Shown here one piece after another: positions 45,991-54,945 of a stretch of 64,000 nt of DNA (its first letter is position 1; every line of letters starts with the position of its first letter). The DNA comes from Paracoccus denitrificans. Its GTDB lineage: Bacteria > Pseudomonadota > Alphaproteobacteria > Rhodobacterales > Rhodobacteraceae. Made by a program: the position numbers and the translations under genes. The DNA is taken from NCBI GenBank assembly GCA_005768755.1, contig VAFL01000006.1, positions 124,001 through 188,000 on the forward strand, given 5' to 3'. The notes under the pieces are model-generated. The model did not search any database. It was given only the letters and a program-made list of their open reading frames with translations, and had not been told where the DNA came from.

Positions 45991-47582
45991 GGCGTGTTTC
46001 CTGTGGCGCGAGACAGGGCGGTGCGGATGGCGTCGGCATCGCAACCGGGCCAGCGGGCGGCGACGTGCTGGTCGGGGCGGATCAGGTAGATGCCGGGGGC
46101 GTAACGCTCGGCCAGCGTTCCCTCTGCCGGCAGGGCGATCAGGTCCATGGGGATATCCCCGGCCTCGACCGGCGCGGCGTCCGTTCCGATGGCCAGAAGG
46201 GTAAACCTGCCGCCAAGGCTGTCCAGCAGGAAACCGCCCTCTATTTCCGCATCCGGGCAGGGGCTGCCGGGGCGGGTGCGGGCGGGGCCTTCGGGCAGCG
46301 TGTCGGGGGTGTTCAGCGCCGATCCGTCATACGTGCAGGGCACCGACAAGCGGCCCGAATTCACGAAGGGCCGCGCAAAGGCGTGACGTTCGGACAGATG
46401 AAGGGCGGCATCGCGGAAGATGCGGCTGATCTGCGATTTCGGGGTGATGAAATCGGTCGAGCGGGTGGAGTTGAGGATGTTCTCCTCGGCCCCATGGACG
46501 CGCTCGGCGTCATAGCTGTCCAGCAGGGTTTCCGGTGCGTTGCCCTCCAGCACCAGTTTCAGCTTCCAGCACAGGTTGTCGGCGTCCTGGATACCGCTGT
46601 TCGCGCCGCGCGCGCCGAAGGGGCTGACCTGATGGGCGCTGTCGCCCGCGAAGATGACGCGCCCGTGGCGAAAACGCTCCATCCGGCGGCACTGGAACGT
46701 GTAGACGCTGACCCATTCGAGGGTGAATTCCACGTCCTCGCCCAGCATGGCCTTGATGCGGGGAATGACGTTCTCGGGGCGCTTTTCTTCGGCCTTGTCG
46801 ATGTCCCAACCCAGTTGCAGGTCGATGCGCCAGACGCCATCGGGCTGCTTGTGCAGCAGCGCCGATTGGCCGGGGTTGAAGGGCGGGTCGAACCAGAACC
46901 AGCGCTCGGTCGGGAAATCGGCCTGCATGGTCACATCGGCGATCAGGAAATTGTCCTCGAACACGCGGCCCAGGAAATCGAGGCCCAGCATCCGCCGCGT
47001 GGTCGAACCGGCACCGTCGCAGGCGATCAGCCATTCCGCCTCCAGGTCATAGGAGCCTTCGGGCGTGTCGATTTCCACCGTCGCATGGTCATCGTGCTGG
47101 CCGATGGCCGAAACGCGGGACTTGCCGCGCAACTGGATCGGCGCGCCCTGCGCCTGCAAGTCGCGCAGGCGGTTCAGCAGCATATGTTCGACGTGATACT
47201 GCTGCAGGTTGATGAAGGCGGGGCGGCGGTGGCCGCCTTCGGGCAGAAGGTTGAAATCATAGACCTCGCGCTCTCCCATGAAGACGCGGCCCTTGTTCCA
47301 GACGACGCCCTTGTCCACCATCGCCTGCCCGCAGCCGAGGCGATCGAAGATCTCCAGCGCGCGCTTGGCGAAGCAGATCGCGCGGCTGCCGGTTGACACG
47401 CGGTCATTGTCATCCAGAACCACCACCGGCACGCCGTGCATTCCCAGATCAATCGCTGCTGTCAGTCCGACTGGGCCGGCACCGATGATGACGACCGGGT
47501 GACGCGCGGGCGTCGGCGCATCCTGATCAGGGTGGCGCTGATAGGGGTAAAGTGGGGTCTCGAATATCTTCGCGTCTGCCAT
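45987..47582 (-). CDS. FAD-dependent aromatic hydroxylase (MhpA/PheA-like)
   Basis: Class A flavin monooxygenase of 531 residues. The FAD fold GAGPVGLTAAIDLGMHG is near residue 33, the DG motif in IACDGAGSTTRRMLG, and the GD motif in FAGDSAHQVSPFGARGAN. The C-terminal 130 residues form the thioredoxin-like domain of phenol-type hydroxylases. It would add a hydroxyl group to a phenolic acid using NAD(P)H and oxygen. It belongs to an operon with an MBL hydrolase and fumarylacetoacetase, pointing to a homogentisate- or gentisate-like pathway. Confidence 0.85.
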   Translation of the reverse strand: MADAKIFETPLYPYQRHPDQDAPTPARHPVVIIGAGPVGLTAAIDLGMHGVPVVVLDDNDRVSTGSRAICFAKRALEIFDRLGCGQAMVDKGVVWNKGRVFMGEREVYDFNLLPEGGHRRPAFINLQQYHVEHMLLNRLRDLQAQGAPIQLRGKSRVSAIGQHDDHATVEIDTPEGSYDLEAEWLIACDGAGSTTRRMLGLDFLGRVFEDNFLIADVTMQADFPTERWFWFDPPFNPGQSALLHKQPDGVWRIDLQLGWDIDKAEEKRPENVIPRIKAMLGEDVEFTLEWVSVYTFQCRRMERFRHGRVIFAGDSAHQVSPFGARGANSGIQDADNLCWKLKLVLEGNAPETLLDSYDAERVHGAEENILNSTRSTDFITPKSQISRIFRDAALHLSERHAFARPFVNSGRLSVPCTYDGSALNTPDTLPEGPARTRPGSPCPDAEIEGGFLLDSLGGRFTLLAIGTDAAPVEAGDIPMDLIALPAEGTLAERYAPGIYLIRPDQHVAARWPGCDADAIRTALSRATGNTP

Positions 47583-47606
47583 GGGCCTCCCCTCCCGTTG
47601 CTGACG

Positions 47607-48557
47607 TCAGCCTTGCAGCAGATCCCACATTTCCTTGTCGCGTTCGGCGGTCCAGACGCGGGGCGTGTCGATGCCAAGCGCCTCATCATAGGCGCGGGCG
47701 ACGTTGAAGGGCAGGCAATGTTCATAGATCGCGTAATCGCCGAATTTCGGGTCGCAGGCCGCGCGCACGGCGTCCCAGGCCTGTTTCAGCGTGCCGCCAC
47801 CCTGCGCCACGCGCGCCGCCGGCAGGAAGGTCGAGCGGACAAAATCAGCGGTATTGTCGAGCGCCGCGTTCACCATGTCCGACCCGACAAGCGCATCCCC
47901 GCGACCCGGCGCGATGGCGTCCAGATCAAAGGCGCGGATTTCTTCCAGCGTGTCGGGCCAGTCGGTGAAATGGCCGTCGCCGCAGTAGCAGGCGCTGTGA
48001 TATTCGACGATATCGCCGGTGAACATGACATTCGCATCGGGGACGTAAGCGACGATATCGCCCGCCGTATGCGCCCGGCCCAGATGCATCAGGTCGACCC
48101 GACGCTTGCCCAGATAGACGGTCATGCGGTCGTTGAAGGTGGTGGTGGGCCAGGTCAGGCCGGGGATTTCCTCATGCCCCTGGAAAAGCCGCGGGAAGCG
48201 TTCGAATTCGCTGTCCCAATCTTCCTGCCCGCGCTCGACGACCATGGCACGGGCCTTTTCGCCCATGATGACGGTCGGCGCACCATAGGCCGAGGCGCCC
48301 AGCACGCGGACGGCGTGGTAATGGGTCATGACCAGGTGGCTGATCGGCTTGTCGGTGACTTCGCGCACCTTCTCGATCACCTTGCGGGCCAGGCGCGGCG
48401 TTGCCTGCGCCTCGATGATCATCACGGATTCATCGCCGATGATGACCCCGGTATTCGGATCGCCCTCGGCGGTGAAGGCCCAAAGGCCATCGCCGATCTC
48501 GGTGAAGCTGATCTTCTTTTCGGCCATATCGCCGGCAGAGGCGAATTTCTTGGTCAT
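47607..48557 (-). CDS. MBL-fold hydrolase with altered metal motif
   Basis: 316 residues. I prefer the second of two adjacent ATGs (48557) because it is six bases from AAAGGAG. The metallo-beta-lactamase fold is clear (VIIGDESVMIIEAQAT, LGRAHTAGDIVAY, VMFTGDIVEY), but the usual HxHxDH reads HYHAVRVLGA, lacking the aspartate and third histidine. The protein may bind one metal or use other ligands. It sits between the hydroxylase and fahA genes, so a ring-cleavage or ester-hydrolysis step in that pathway is likely. Confidence 0.8.
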   Translation of the reverse strand: MTKKFASAGDMAEKKISFTEIGDGLWAFTAEGDPNTGVIIGDESVMIIEAQATPRLARKVIEKVREVTDKPISHLVMTHYHAVRVLGASAYGAPTVIMGEKARAMVVERGQEDWDSEFERFPRLFQGHEEIPGLTWPTTTFNDRMTVYLGKRRVDLMHLGRAHTAGDIVAYVPDANVMFTGDIVEYHSACYCGDGHFTDWPDTLEEIRAFDLDAIAPGRGDALVGSDMVNAALDNTADFVRSTFLPAARVAQGGGTLKQAWDAVRAACDPKFGDYAIYEHCLPFNVARAYDEALGIDTPRVWTAERDKEMWDLLQG

Positions 48558-48560
48558 CAT

Positions 48561-49769
48561 CTACTCCTTTGCTGGCAGGACGGTGCCGGTACAATTCCCG
48601 AAGCCTACGCGATAGCCATTGCCCTGCGCATAACCGTTCAGCGTGATCGTATCGCCGTCCTGAATGAAGGTCCGTTGTCCATCGGATGTTTCAACCGGCG
48701 TCTTGCCGCCCTCGGTCATTTCCAACAGCGCGCCGGTCGAATCTGGCGTGGGACCGGAAATCGTGCCGCTGCCCAACAGATCACCCACCCGCATCGGGCA
48801 ACCAGAGGACGCATGATGTGCCAGTTGCTGGGCCGAGGAATAATACATCACGTTGTAATTGGTGCGCCCAAGAACGTCGCCGTTCAATGCCCAGGACAGG
48901 GTGATGTCGTACAGACCGGGGCGGGATTCGTGCAGATAGGGCAATAGCGGGTTCTGACGGTCTGCCCCGTGGCTGCGGAACGGCTCCAGCGCGGCTTGCG
49001 TCACGATCCATGGGCTGATGGTCGTCGCAAAAGCCTTCGACTGAAAGGGTCCAAGCGGCTGGTATTCCCAGGCCTGAATGTCGCGCGCAGACCAGTCGTT
49101 CAGCAGGACATAACCGAAGATCATCTGTTCAGCCTGTTCAACGCTGATGCGATCACCCATGGTCGAAGGCTGGCCGACGATGGCCCCCATTTCCAATTCC
49201 AGATCAAGACGCTTGCAGGGCGACCAGATCGGGCCGTTATCTGCCTTCAGCTGCCCCATCGGTCGGACGACATCGGTGCCGGACACGACGACGGAAGATG
49301 CACGGCCGTTATAGCCGATCGGCATATGCGTCCATTGCGCCGGCAGCGCATTATCCGGTCCACGGAAAAGCGCGCCGACGTTGAAGGCGTGATTTCGCGA
49401 CGCGTAGAAGTCGGTGTATTCGGTGACACGAATGGGCAGGTGCATCGTGGCATCGGCCATGGCAACCGTGGGAACGCTCCGGTTGCCGTCCTGCCCCAGA
49501 AGCGCAGTCACCGCGTCCCGGATTTCCTGCCACTTGGCAGGGCCAAGTGCGATGAAATCATTCAGTTGCGGGGCGACGAACGTGCCGCCGGCGTCCAGCA
49601 AGCCTTCCGTCTCGCAGGCGGCCAGATCGACGATGCGGTCGCCGATGGCAATACCGCAGCGCGGTGCATCATTGGCAGTGGAAAAAACGCCGTAAGGCAG
49701 GTTCTGGATCGGAAAGTCGCAATCGGGATCGTTCGCCGCATCGATCCAGCTTTTCACCACACTCGCCAT
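48561..49769 (-). CDS. fahA: Fumarylacetoacetase
   Basis: Hydrolyses fumarylacetoacetate to fumarate and acetoacetate, the last step of tyrosine/homogentisate breakdown; 402 residues. The N-terminal SH3-like domain is present; the catalytic domain shows DFYASRNHAFNVGALFR, ELEMGAIVGQPS, LLNDWSARDIQAWEY and the glycine-rich DLLGSGTISGP. Homogentisate dioxygenase and maleylacetoacetate isomerase are not beside it. A palindrome lies just upstream, behind a marR gene on the same strand. Confidence 0.94.
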   Translation of the reverse strand: MASVVKSWIDAANDPDCDFPIQNLPYGVFSTANDAPRCGIAIGDRIVDLAACETEGLLDAGGTFVAPQLNDFIALGPAKWQEIRDAVTALLGQDGNRSVPTVAMADATMHLPIRVTEYTDFYASRNHAFNVGALFRGPDNALPAQWTHMPIGYNGRASSVVVSGTDVVRPMGQLKADNGPIWSPCKRLDLELEMGAIVGQPSTMGDRISVEQAEQMIFGYVLLNDWSARDIQAWEYQPLGPFQSKAFATTISPWIVTQAALEPFRSHGADRQNPLLPYLHESRPGLYDITLSWALNGDVLGRTNYNVMYYSSAQQLAHHASSGCPMRVGDLLGSGTISGPTPDSTGALLEMTEGGKTPVETSDGQRTFIQDGDTITLNGYAQGNGYRVGFGNCTGTVLPAKE

Positions 49770-49790
49770 ACCACCCTCGCCCTACAATCG

Positions 49791-49804
49791 GTTGCAAACG
49801 CAAC
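49791..49804. promoter_or_regulatory. Palindromic operator upstream of fahA
   Basis: GTTGCAAACGCAAC is an inverted repeat of GTTGC around four bases, 22 bases before the fahA start. It is of the size bound by MarR dimers, and a marR gene begins 36 bases further upstream in the same orientation. Confidence 0.5.
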
Positions 49805-49839
49805 TAACACGATGACAGATTCGAAGCAAGTTTACGCGG

Positions 49840-50265
49840 TCAGGGCTTGGCCAGATCCCGCAATAAATCGGTCAACGCCTGAAACTGTTGCGTTCCCAGC
49901 CGCATGGCAAGCTCGTCCTGGAACTGAAGGGCGCGGGCGGCAAGATCGCTGTGGACGCGCCGCCCGGCCTCTGTCAGCTCCAGCAGCTCGGCGCGCCGAT
50001 CCGTCGCCGAAGGCCTGCGCGTCAGATAACCAGACTGCTCCAGCGCGGCGACAGCCCGCGAGACCTTCGATTTCTCCAGATGCGCACGCGCGCCGATATC
50101 CGTTGCTGTCATCGGCTGACCCCGCCCCAGATGCGCCATGATCCGCCATTGCGCGCGCGACATGCCATACGGCGCGCGGTAATGGGTGGAAAAGGCGCGG
50201 CCGGTGACTTCGGATGCATTGTTCAGCAGATAGGGCAGGAAATCGTCCAGATGAAAATCCGTCAT
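49840..50265 (-). CDS. MarR-family regulator
   Basis: 141 residues. Winged-helix core: MSRAQWRIMAHLGRGQPMTATDI, recognition helix LEKSKVSRAVAALEQSG, wing RRPSATDRRAELLELT. MarR proteins next to aromatic-degradation operons usually repress them until a pathway intermediate or CoA thioester binds. The palindrome between its end and fahA is the natural target. Confidence 0.87.
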   Translation of the reverse strand: MTDFHLDDFLPYLLNNASEVTGRAFSTHYRAPYGMSRAQWRIMAHLGRGQPMTATDIGARAHLEKSKVSRAVAALEQSGYLTRRPSATDRRAELLELTEAGRRVHSDLAARALQFQDELAMRLGTQQFQALTDLLRDLAKP

Positions 50266-50340
50266 TCGGACTCCGAAATTTGAGCAGGGGCGTTACGATG
50301 AGTGTCGCACAGCCTGCAACCACTTGCCAATGCGCGCAAA

Positions 50341-50352
50341 TCGGTTAACCGA
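50341..50352. repeat. Perfect palindrome upstream of cobA
   Basis: TCGGTTAACCGA, twelve bases, fully self-complementary, ends seven bases before the ATG. Too short for a terminator; might be an operator or chance. Confidence 0.4.
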
Positions 50353-50358
50353 TGAGCA

Positions 50359-51111
50359 ATGAACGGCTTCGTATCATTCGTATCATCAGGTCCCGGCGAC
50401 CCGGAACTTCTGACCAGACGTGCCGCCGACAGGCTGGCAAGCGCCGATGTTGTGCTTTTCGATGACCTGTCCTCTGGCCCGATCCTGGCTCTTGCCGCGC
50501 AGGCCCAACTGATTCCGGTTGGCAAACGCGCCGGACGGCCAAGCGCGAAGCAAGACACGGTCAACAGGCTGATCCTTGACCATGCGCGGGCCGGCAAGCG
50601 CGTTGTCCGGCTGAAATCGGGCGACGCCGGCATGTTCGGCCGGCTGGAGGAGGAGTTGGCAGCGGTGCGCGGCGCAGGACTGGCGTTCGAGATCGTGCCG
50701 GGCGTTTCGTCGGTCAACGCGGCCGCCGCCGCGGCCGGGTTACCCCTGACGCGGCGCCTGACGGCCAGGCGCGTGCAATATCTGACCGGCGCTGACGTCA
50801 CTGGCAAGCTGCCACAGGGATTGAACTGGGCGGCGCTTGCCGATCCCGGCGCGGTCACAGTGATCTTCATGGGGCAGCGCAGCTTTCCTGACCTGGCGGC
50901 CGGGCTGATCGCGCACGGCCTGCCCGCCGATACGCCCGCCCTGATCGCAGCAGCCGTATCGCAGGAAGGCCAGCGATTGCGCCGGGGCACCGTTGCCGGG
51001 CTGGCAGATATGCTGCGCAACGAAGGCCCCAGCAGCGCCCCGGCGCTGATCTTTTTCGGGCCCCTGTCTGACATCAACGACGCTGCAGTCGAACTGCTGG
51101 ACGGGGCCTAG
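50359..51111 (+). CDS. cobA: Uroporphyrinogen-III C-methyltransferase
   Basis: SAM-dependent enzyme that makes precorrin-2 for sirohaem (and cobalamin), 250 residues. VSSGPGDPELLTRRAA at the start, VVRLKSGDAGMFGR, and VPGVSSVNAAAAAAGLPLT are the family motifs; the usual GDP reads GDA here. Length indicates the single-domain SUMT form. It lies near the sulfite reductase operon, whose enzyme needs sirohaem. The last four bases CTAG overlap the stop of the convergent gene. Confidence 0.87.
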   Translation: MNGFVSFVSSGPGDPELLTRRAADRLASADVVLFDDLSSGPILALAAQAQLIPVGKRAGRPSAKQDTVNRLILDHARAGKRVVRLKSGDAGMFGRLEEELAAVRGAGLAFEIVPGVSSVNAAAAAAGLPLTRRLTARRVQYLTGADVTGKLPQGLNWAALADPGAVTVIFMGQRSFPDLAAGLIAHGLPADTPALIAAAVSQEGQRLRRGTVAGLADMLRNEGPSSAPALIFFGPLSDINDAAVELLDGA

Positions 51112-52073
51112 CGCAGCGCCTGGCGGGCCGCGTCATATTCCTGCGCCAGCCGGTCAATATAGGTCGCCGCAGGTAGAACCTGTTCAATGGCGCCGATCCC
51201 CTGCCCGGCGCCCCAGATCGCGCTCCACGCCTTGGGCTTGGCCGCGGCCTGACCGAAATTCATGCTGCTTGCGTCCGCAGCTTCCAGATTATCGGGGTCC
51301 AGCCCCGCATTGCGAATGGACGGCTTCAGGTAGTTGCCATGAACGCCGGTGAACAGCGACGAATAGACGATATCCTCTGCCCCGGAATCGACAATCATCT
51401 GCTTGTAATCGGGCGCGGCGTTCGCTTCCTTCGTCGCGATGAAGGGGCTTCCGATATAGCCCAGATCGGCGCCCATGACCTGCGCAGCCAGAACCGCGCA
51501 CCCGGTTGCTATCGATCCTGACAGCGCAATCGGGCCATCGAACCACTGCCGGATTTCCTGAACAAGCGCGAAGGGCGATTGCATCCCTGCGTGGCCACCT
51601 GCCCCGGCTGCGACCGCGATAAGGCCATCCGCGCCTTTTTCGATCGCCTTCTTTGCGAAGGTATTGTTGATGATGTCGTGAAAGACCACGCCGCCGACCG
51701 AATGGGCGGCTTCGTTCACCTCGGGCCGGGCGCCCAGCGATGTGATCCACAGGGGCACCTTGTGCTTTACGCAGATCTCGATATCGCGTTCCAGCCGCGC
51801 GTTTGACCGATGCACGATCTGGTTTACGGCGAAAGGCGCGGCGGGATGATCGGGATTTTCCTGATTGTGACGATCCAGTTCCTCGGAAATCCGCGTCAGC
51901 CAGAGTTCAAGCTGAATCGGCTCGCCCTCTTTTTCGCGGGCGTTCAGCGCCGGAAAGCTGCCCACGATCCCGGCCTTGCATTGCGCGATCACCAGATCCG
52001 GGTTCGAGACGATGAACATCGGCGATGCGATGACCGGTATGCGCAGATTCGAAAGAACGGGCGGCAAGGACAT
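51108..52073 (-). CDS. Nitronate monooxygenase-like flavoprotein (second copy)
   Basis: 321 residues from the ATG at 52073, behind GGAGGAG; the open frame upstream is not coding-like. FMN-barrel motifs: IPVIASPMFIVSNPDLVIAQ, the phosphate loop AAGAGGHAG, and ALSGSIATG. It is only distantly like the copy at 8.5-9.5 kb and belongs to another branch of the family. Substrate uncertain. Confidence 0.83.
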   Translation of the reverse strand: MSLPPVLSNLRIPVIASPMFIVSNPDLVIAQCKAGIVGSFPALNAREKEGEPIQLELWLTRISEELDRHNQENPDHPAAPFAVNQIVHRSNARLERDIEICVKHKVPLWITSLGARPEVNEAAHSVGGVVFHDIINNTFAKKAIEKGADGLIAVAAGAGGHAGMQSPFALVQEIRQWFDGPIALSGSIATGCAVLAAQVMGADLGYIGSPFIATKEANAAPDYKQMIVDSGAEDIVYSSLFTGVHGNYLKPSIRNAGLDPDNLEAADASSMNFGQAAAKPKAWSAIWGAGQGIGAIEQVLPAATYIDRLAQEYDAARQALR

Positions 52074-52147
52074 CGGGGACTCCTCCTGAAGGTTTGTCCC
52101 ATCATCCCCGCCACCTGACTGGGGGCAAGCGTGACGTGGCGGCGCGA

Positions 52148-53284
52148 TCAGGCGCTGCGGCCAAGACGCGTCAGGTATGAAGGCGCAACCTCGGAGGACC
52201 GCTTCCACAGTTCCCAGGGCTGACGCCGGGCCAGATCAAAGTCGATCTCGACCTCGTCAAAACCGGATCGACGCGCCATCGGAAACTGGTCGGCGATGAC
52301 ATGACCCTGCGCGCGAAGCCTGCCCTTGAAGCCTGCCACGCGCAGCCGCCGCGCCAGCGTGAAGCCACGCCCGTCCGAGAAGCTGGGGAAGGCGATGCGG
52401 ATCATCTCGGCATCCTGAAAATTCACCGCCGGGTCATCAAGATCGGCATCGGGTGCCAGATCCAGCACCTCGCCATCAAAATTGTCGGGGCCGAAGCCGC
52501 TGTCACGCACGATAACTGGCTGGCCTTCCCGCGGCACGAACTCTGCCGGGACGACGCGCTGCATCTTTCCGTTCACGAAATGAATCCCACATTCTGTCTT
52601 TTCCTGCCCGCGCCAACGGCCGGCGCGGGGATCTTCCCCCTCGGCCACCGGGCTCGTGCAGGGCTGGCACCCGATCGAGGGATAGCCCTGCGCAACCAGT
52701 GGATGACGCGGAAGGTCGTTGTTGACGATATAGTCGATCACATCCTGCGATGTCCAATGCGCAAGTGGATTGATCTTGATACGATCGCCGGCCGGATCGG
52801 CTTCGAAGAATTCCAGATCGGCCCGGCTGGCGCCTTGGAAGCGCTTACGCCCGGTGATCCAGCTGTCATATCCGGCCAGCGCCTTGTTGAGTGGCACTGT
52901 CTTGCGAAGGTCACAGCAGGCATCGGTATCGCGCTTGTGCAAGTCGCCATCGGGATCCTGCGCCGCCAACGCCACAGGCGCGGCGCGGATGATGCGGATA
53001 TCGGTCAGCCCCAACTTCGCCGCCACCTCGGACTGGTAGGCAAGCGTTTCCGGAAACAGCATTTGCGTATCGATGAACAGAACCGGCGTATCCCGGTCAA
53101 TCAGCGATATCATGTGCAGCAGCGCGACAGAATCTGCCCCGAAGGACGACACCATCGCAACGCGCCCAAGCTCTGGGTCGCTTAGCGCGTCGCGCAGGAC
53201 ACGGATCGCCGCGTGATGCTTGTAGCGCTGATTCAGCGCGGCGATACGCGCCGCCCGTGTCGGGATGGTGACGACCTGCGCCAT
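52148..53284 (-). CDS. cysH: Adenylyl-sulfate reductase CysH fused to a DUF934 domain
   Basis: 378 residues. Residues 1-235 are a complete CysH: SSFGADSVALLH is the nucleotide loop, and cysteines 123-124 (DACCDLRK), 206 and 209 (GCQPCTSP) are the [4Fe-4S] ligands of the APS-reducing type, with the catalytic Cys232 in ECGIHF. Without a stop, the frame runs on into a DUF934 domain (about 255-378, GFTLARRLRVAGFKGRLRA and FDEVEIDFD). DUF934 is usually a separate small gene next to cysH. Overlaps cysI by one base (TAATG). Confidence 0.88.
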   Translation of the reverse strand: MAQVVTIPTRAARIAALNQRYKHHAAIRVLRDALSDPELGRVAMVSSFGADSVALLHMISLIDRDTPVLFIDTQMLFPETLAYQSEVAAKLGLTDIRIIRAAPVALAAQDPDGDLHKRDTDACCDLRKTVPLNKALAGYDSWITGRKRFQGASRADLEFFEADPAGDRIKINPLAHWTSQDVIDYIVNNDLPRHPLVAQGYPSIGCQPCTSPVAEGEDPRAGRWRGQEKTECGIHFVNGKMQRVVPAEFVPREGQPVIVRDSGFGPDNFDGEVLDLAPDADLDDPAVNFQDAEMIRIAFPSFSDGRGFTLARRLRVAGFKGRLRAQGHVIADQFPMARRSGFDEVEIDFDLARRQPWELWKRSSEVAPSYLTRLGRSA

Positions 53285-54945
53285 TACGCGGCCTCCTTCT
53301 CGGGGTAGAGCGCGGCCTTGAACGGCTCGGCACCAAGCCGGCGGTAGGCCTGAATGAAGGTTTCCGAGGCATCTTCACGGACGTTCAGATAGCCATCGAC
53401 CAACCGTTCGATGGCTGGAATGATCTCATCCTTCGAAAAGCCGGGACCGGCGCGCTCGCCCACGGCCATGGTCTCGGTCGCGTCACCGCCAAGCGTAACC
53501 TGGTAGTTTTCCACGCCCGCGCGATCCAGCCCGAGGATGCCGATGTGCCCCACATGGTGATGCCCGCATGCGTTGATGCAGCCGGAAATCTTGATCTTCA
53601 GCTCTCCGATTTCATGTTCCAGCTTCAGTTCGTCAAACCGGGTCGCGATCTGTTGGGCGATCGGGATCGACCGCGCAGTCGCAAGCGCGCAGTAATCCAG
53701 TCCGGGGCAGGCAATAATGTCGCTGATCAGGCCCAGATTGGCCGTACCAAGATCGGCAGCCTTCAGCGCGCCATGTAGCGCCGCCAGATCGGCCTTGTGA
53801 ACATGGGGCAGAACGACATTCTGTTCATGGCTGATGCGCAGATCGGAATGGCCATATTGTTCGGCAAGATCGGCCAGAAGGCGCATCTGTTCCGATGTCG
53901 CATCACCAGGCGTCGCGCCTTGCTTTTTCAGCGAGACGGTGACGATGGCGTAGTCCGGGTTCTTGTGGGCGTGCAGGTTCGTATCGCTCCACGACCGGAA
54001 AATCGGGTCGGCCTCGCGCGCGGCGTCGTAGTCGGCGGTACTGCGCCCCTCAACCAGGTCGGGCGCGGTGAACTGGGCCGCGATCTGCGCCAGAATCTGC
54101 TGGTCAGAGCCGTCGAATGTTGGCCGGATCTCGGCAAAGCGGGCGTCGACCAATTCACGGATATGGTCAATACCCAGTTCCTGCACGGCAATTTTCAGAC
54201 GCGCCTTGTATTTATTGTCGCGCCGCCCGACCGTGTTATAGGCCGACAGGATCGATTCCAGATAAGGCAGCAGATCGACGGCCGGGACAAAGTCGCTGAT
54301 GACCTTGCCGACCAAAGGCGTCCGGCCAAGGCCGCCACCGACCGAAACCTCGAACCCTGTCACGCCGTCCTGTTCCAGCATACGCAGGCCAATATCGTGC
54401 GACTTGACGACGGCACGGTCATTGGGACTGCCCGAAACAGCGATCTTGAACTTGCGGGGCAGAAACTGGAATTCGGGGTGGTCGGTGGACCATTGCCGGA
54501 TCAGTTCCGCATAGGGGCGGGGGTCCGCGACTTCGTCCGCCGCGGCCCCGGCGAAGTGATCGGCGGTCACGTTGCGGATCGTGTTGCCAGAGGTCTGGAT
54601 GGCATGCATCCCGACATCGGCAAGCGCGTCCAGCATATCGGGGATATCGACCAGCTTGGGCCAGTTGAACTGGATGTTCTGGCGGGTCGTAAAATGGCCG
54701 TAACCCTTATCCCAGCGGTCGGCAATCATTGCCAACTGGCGCATCTGATCGGGGTTGATGCTGCCATAGGGAATTGCGATCCGCAGCATATAGGCGTGCA
54801 ATTGCAGGTATACGCCGTTCATCAGCCGCAGGGGGCGGAATTCTTCTTCGGTCAACGCACCAGAGATGCGGCGGTTGACCTGATCGCGGAACCGCGCCGC
54901 GCGGTCGACGACAAAGGCGCGGTCGAATTCGGAATGTTGATACAT
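53284..54945 (-). CDS. cysI: Sulfite reductase, sirohaem-dependent (nitrite/sulfite reductase family)
   Basis: Reduces sulfite to sulfide for cysteine synthesis, 553 residues. Both ferredoxin-like halves are present; NIQFNWPKLVD and KFKIAVSGSPNDRA are typical, and the [4Fe-4S]-sirohaem cysteines lie in ACPGLDYCALA and ISGCINACGHHHVGHIG. The neighbours (cysH, DUF2849, sirohaem methyltransferase) favour sulfite over nitrite. TAATG overlaps on both sides show a tight operon. Confidence 0.92.
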   Translation of the reverse strand: MYQHSEFDRAFVVDRAARFRDQVNRRISGALTEEEFRPLRLMNGVYLQLHAYMLRIAIPYGSINPDQMRQLAMIADRWDKGYGHFTTRQNIQFNWPKLVDIPDMLDALADVGMHAIQTSGNTIRNVTADHFAGAAADEVADPRPYAELIRQWSTDHPEFQFLPRKFKIAVSGSPNDRAVVKSHDIGLRMLEQDGVTGFEVSVGGGLGRTPLVGKVISDFVPAVDLLPYLESILSAYNTVGRRDNKYKARLKIAVQELGIDHIRELVDARFAEIRPTFDGSDQQILAQIAAQFTAPDLVEGRSTADYDAAREADPIFRSWSDTNLHAHKNPDYAIVTVSLKKQGATPGDATSEQMRLLADLAEQYGHSDLRISHEQNVVLPHVHKADLAALHGALKAADLGTANLGLISDIIACPGLDYCALATARSIPIAQQIATRFDELKLEHEIGELKIKISGCINACGHHHVGHIGILGLDRAGVENYQVTLGGDATETMAVGERAGPGFSKDEIIPAIERLVDGYLNVREDASETFIQAYRRLGAEPFKAALYPEKEAA

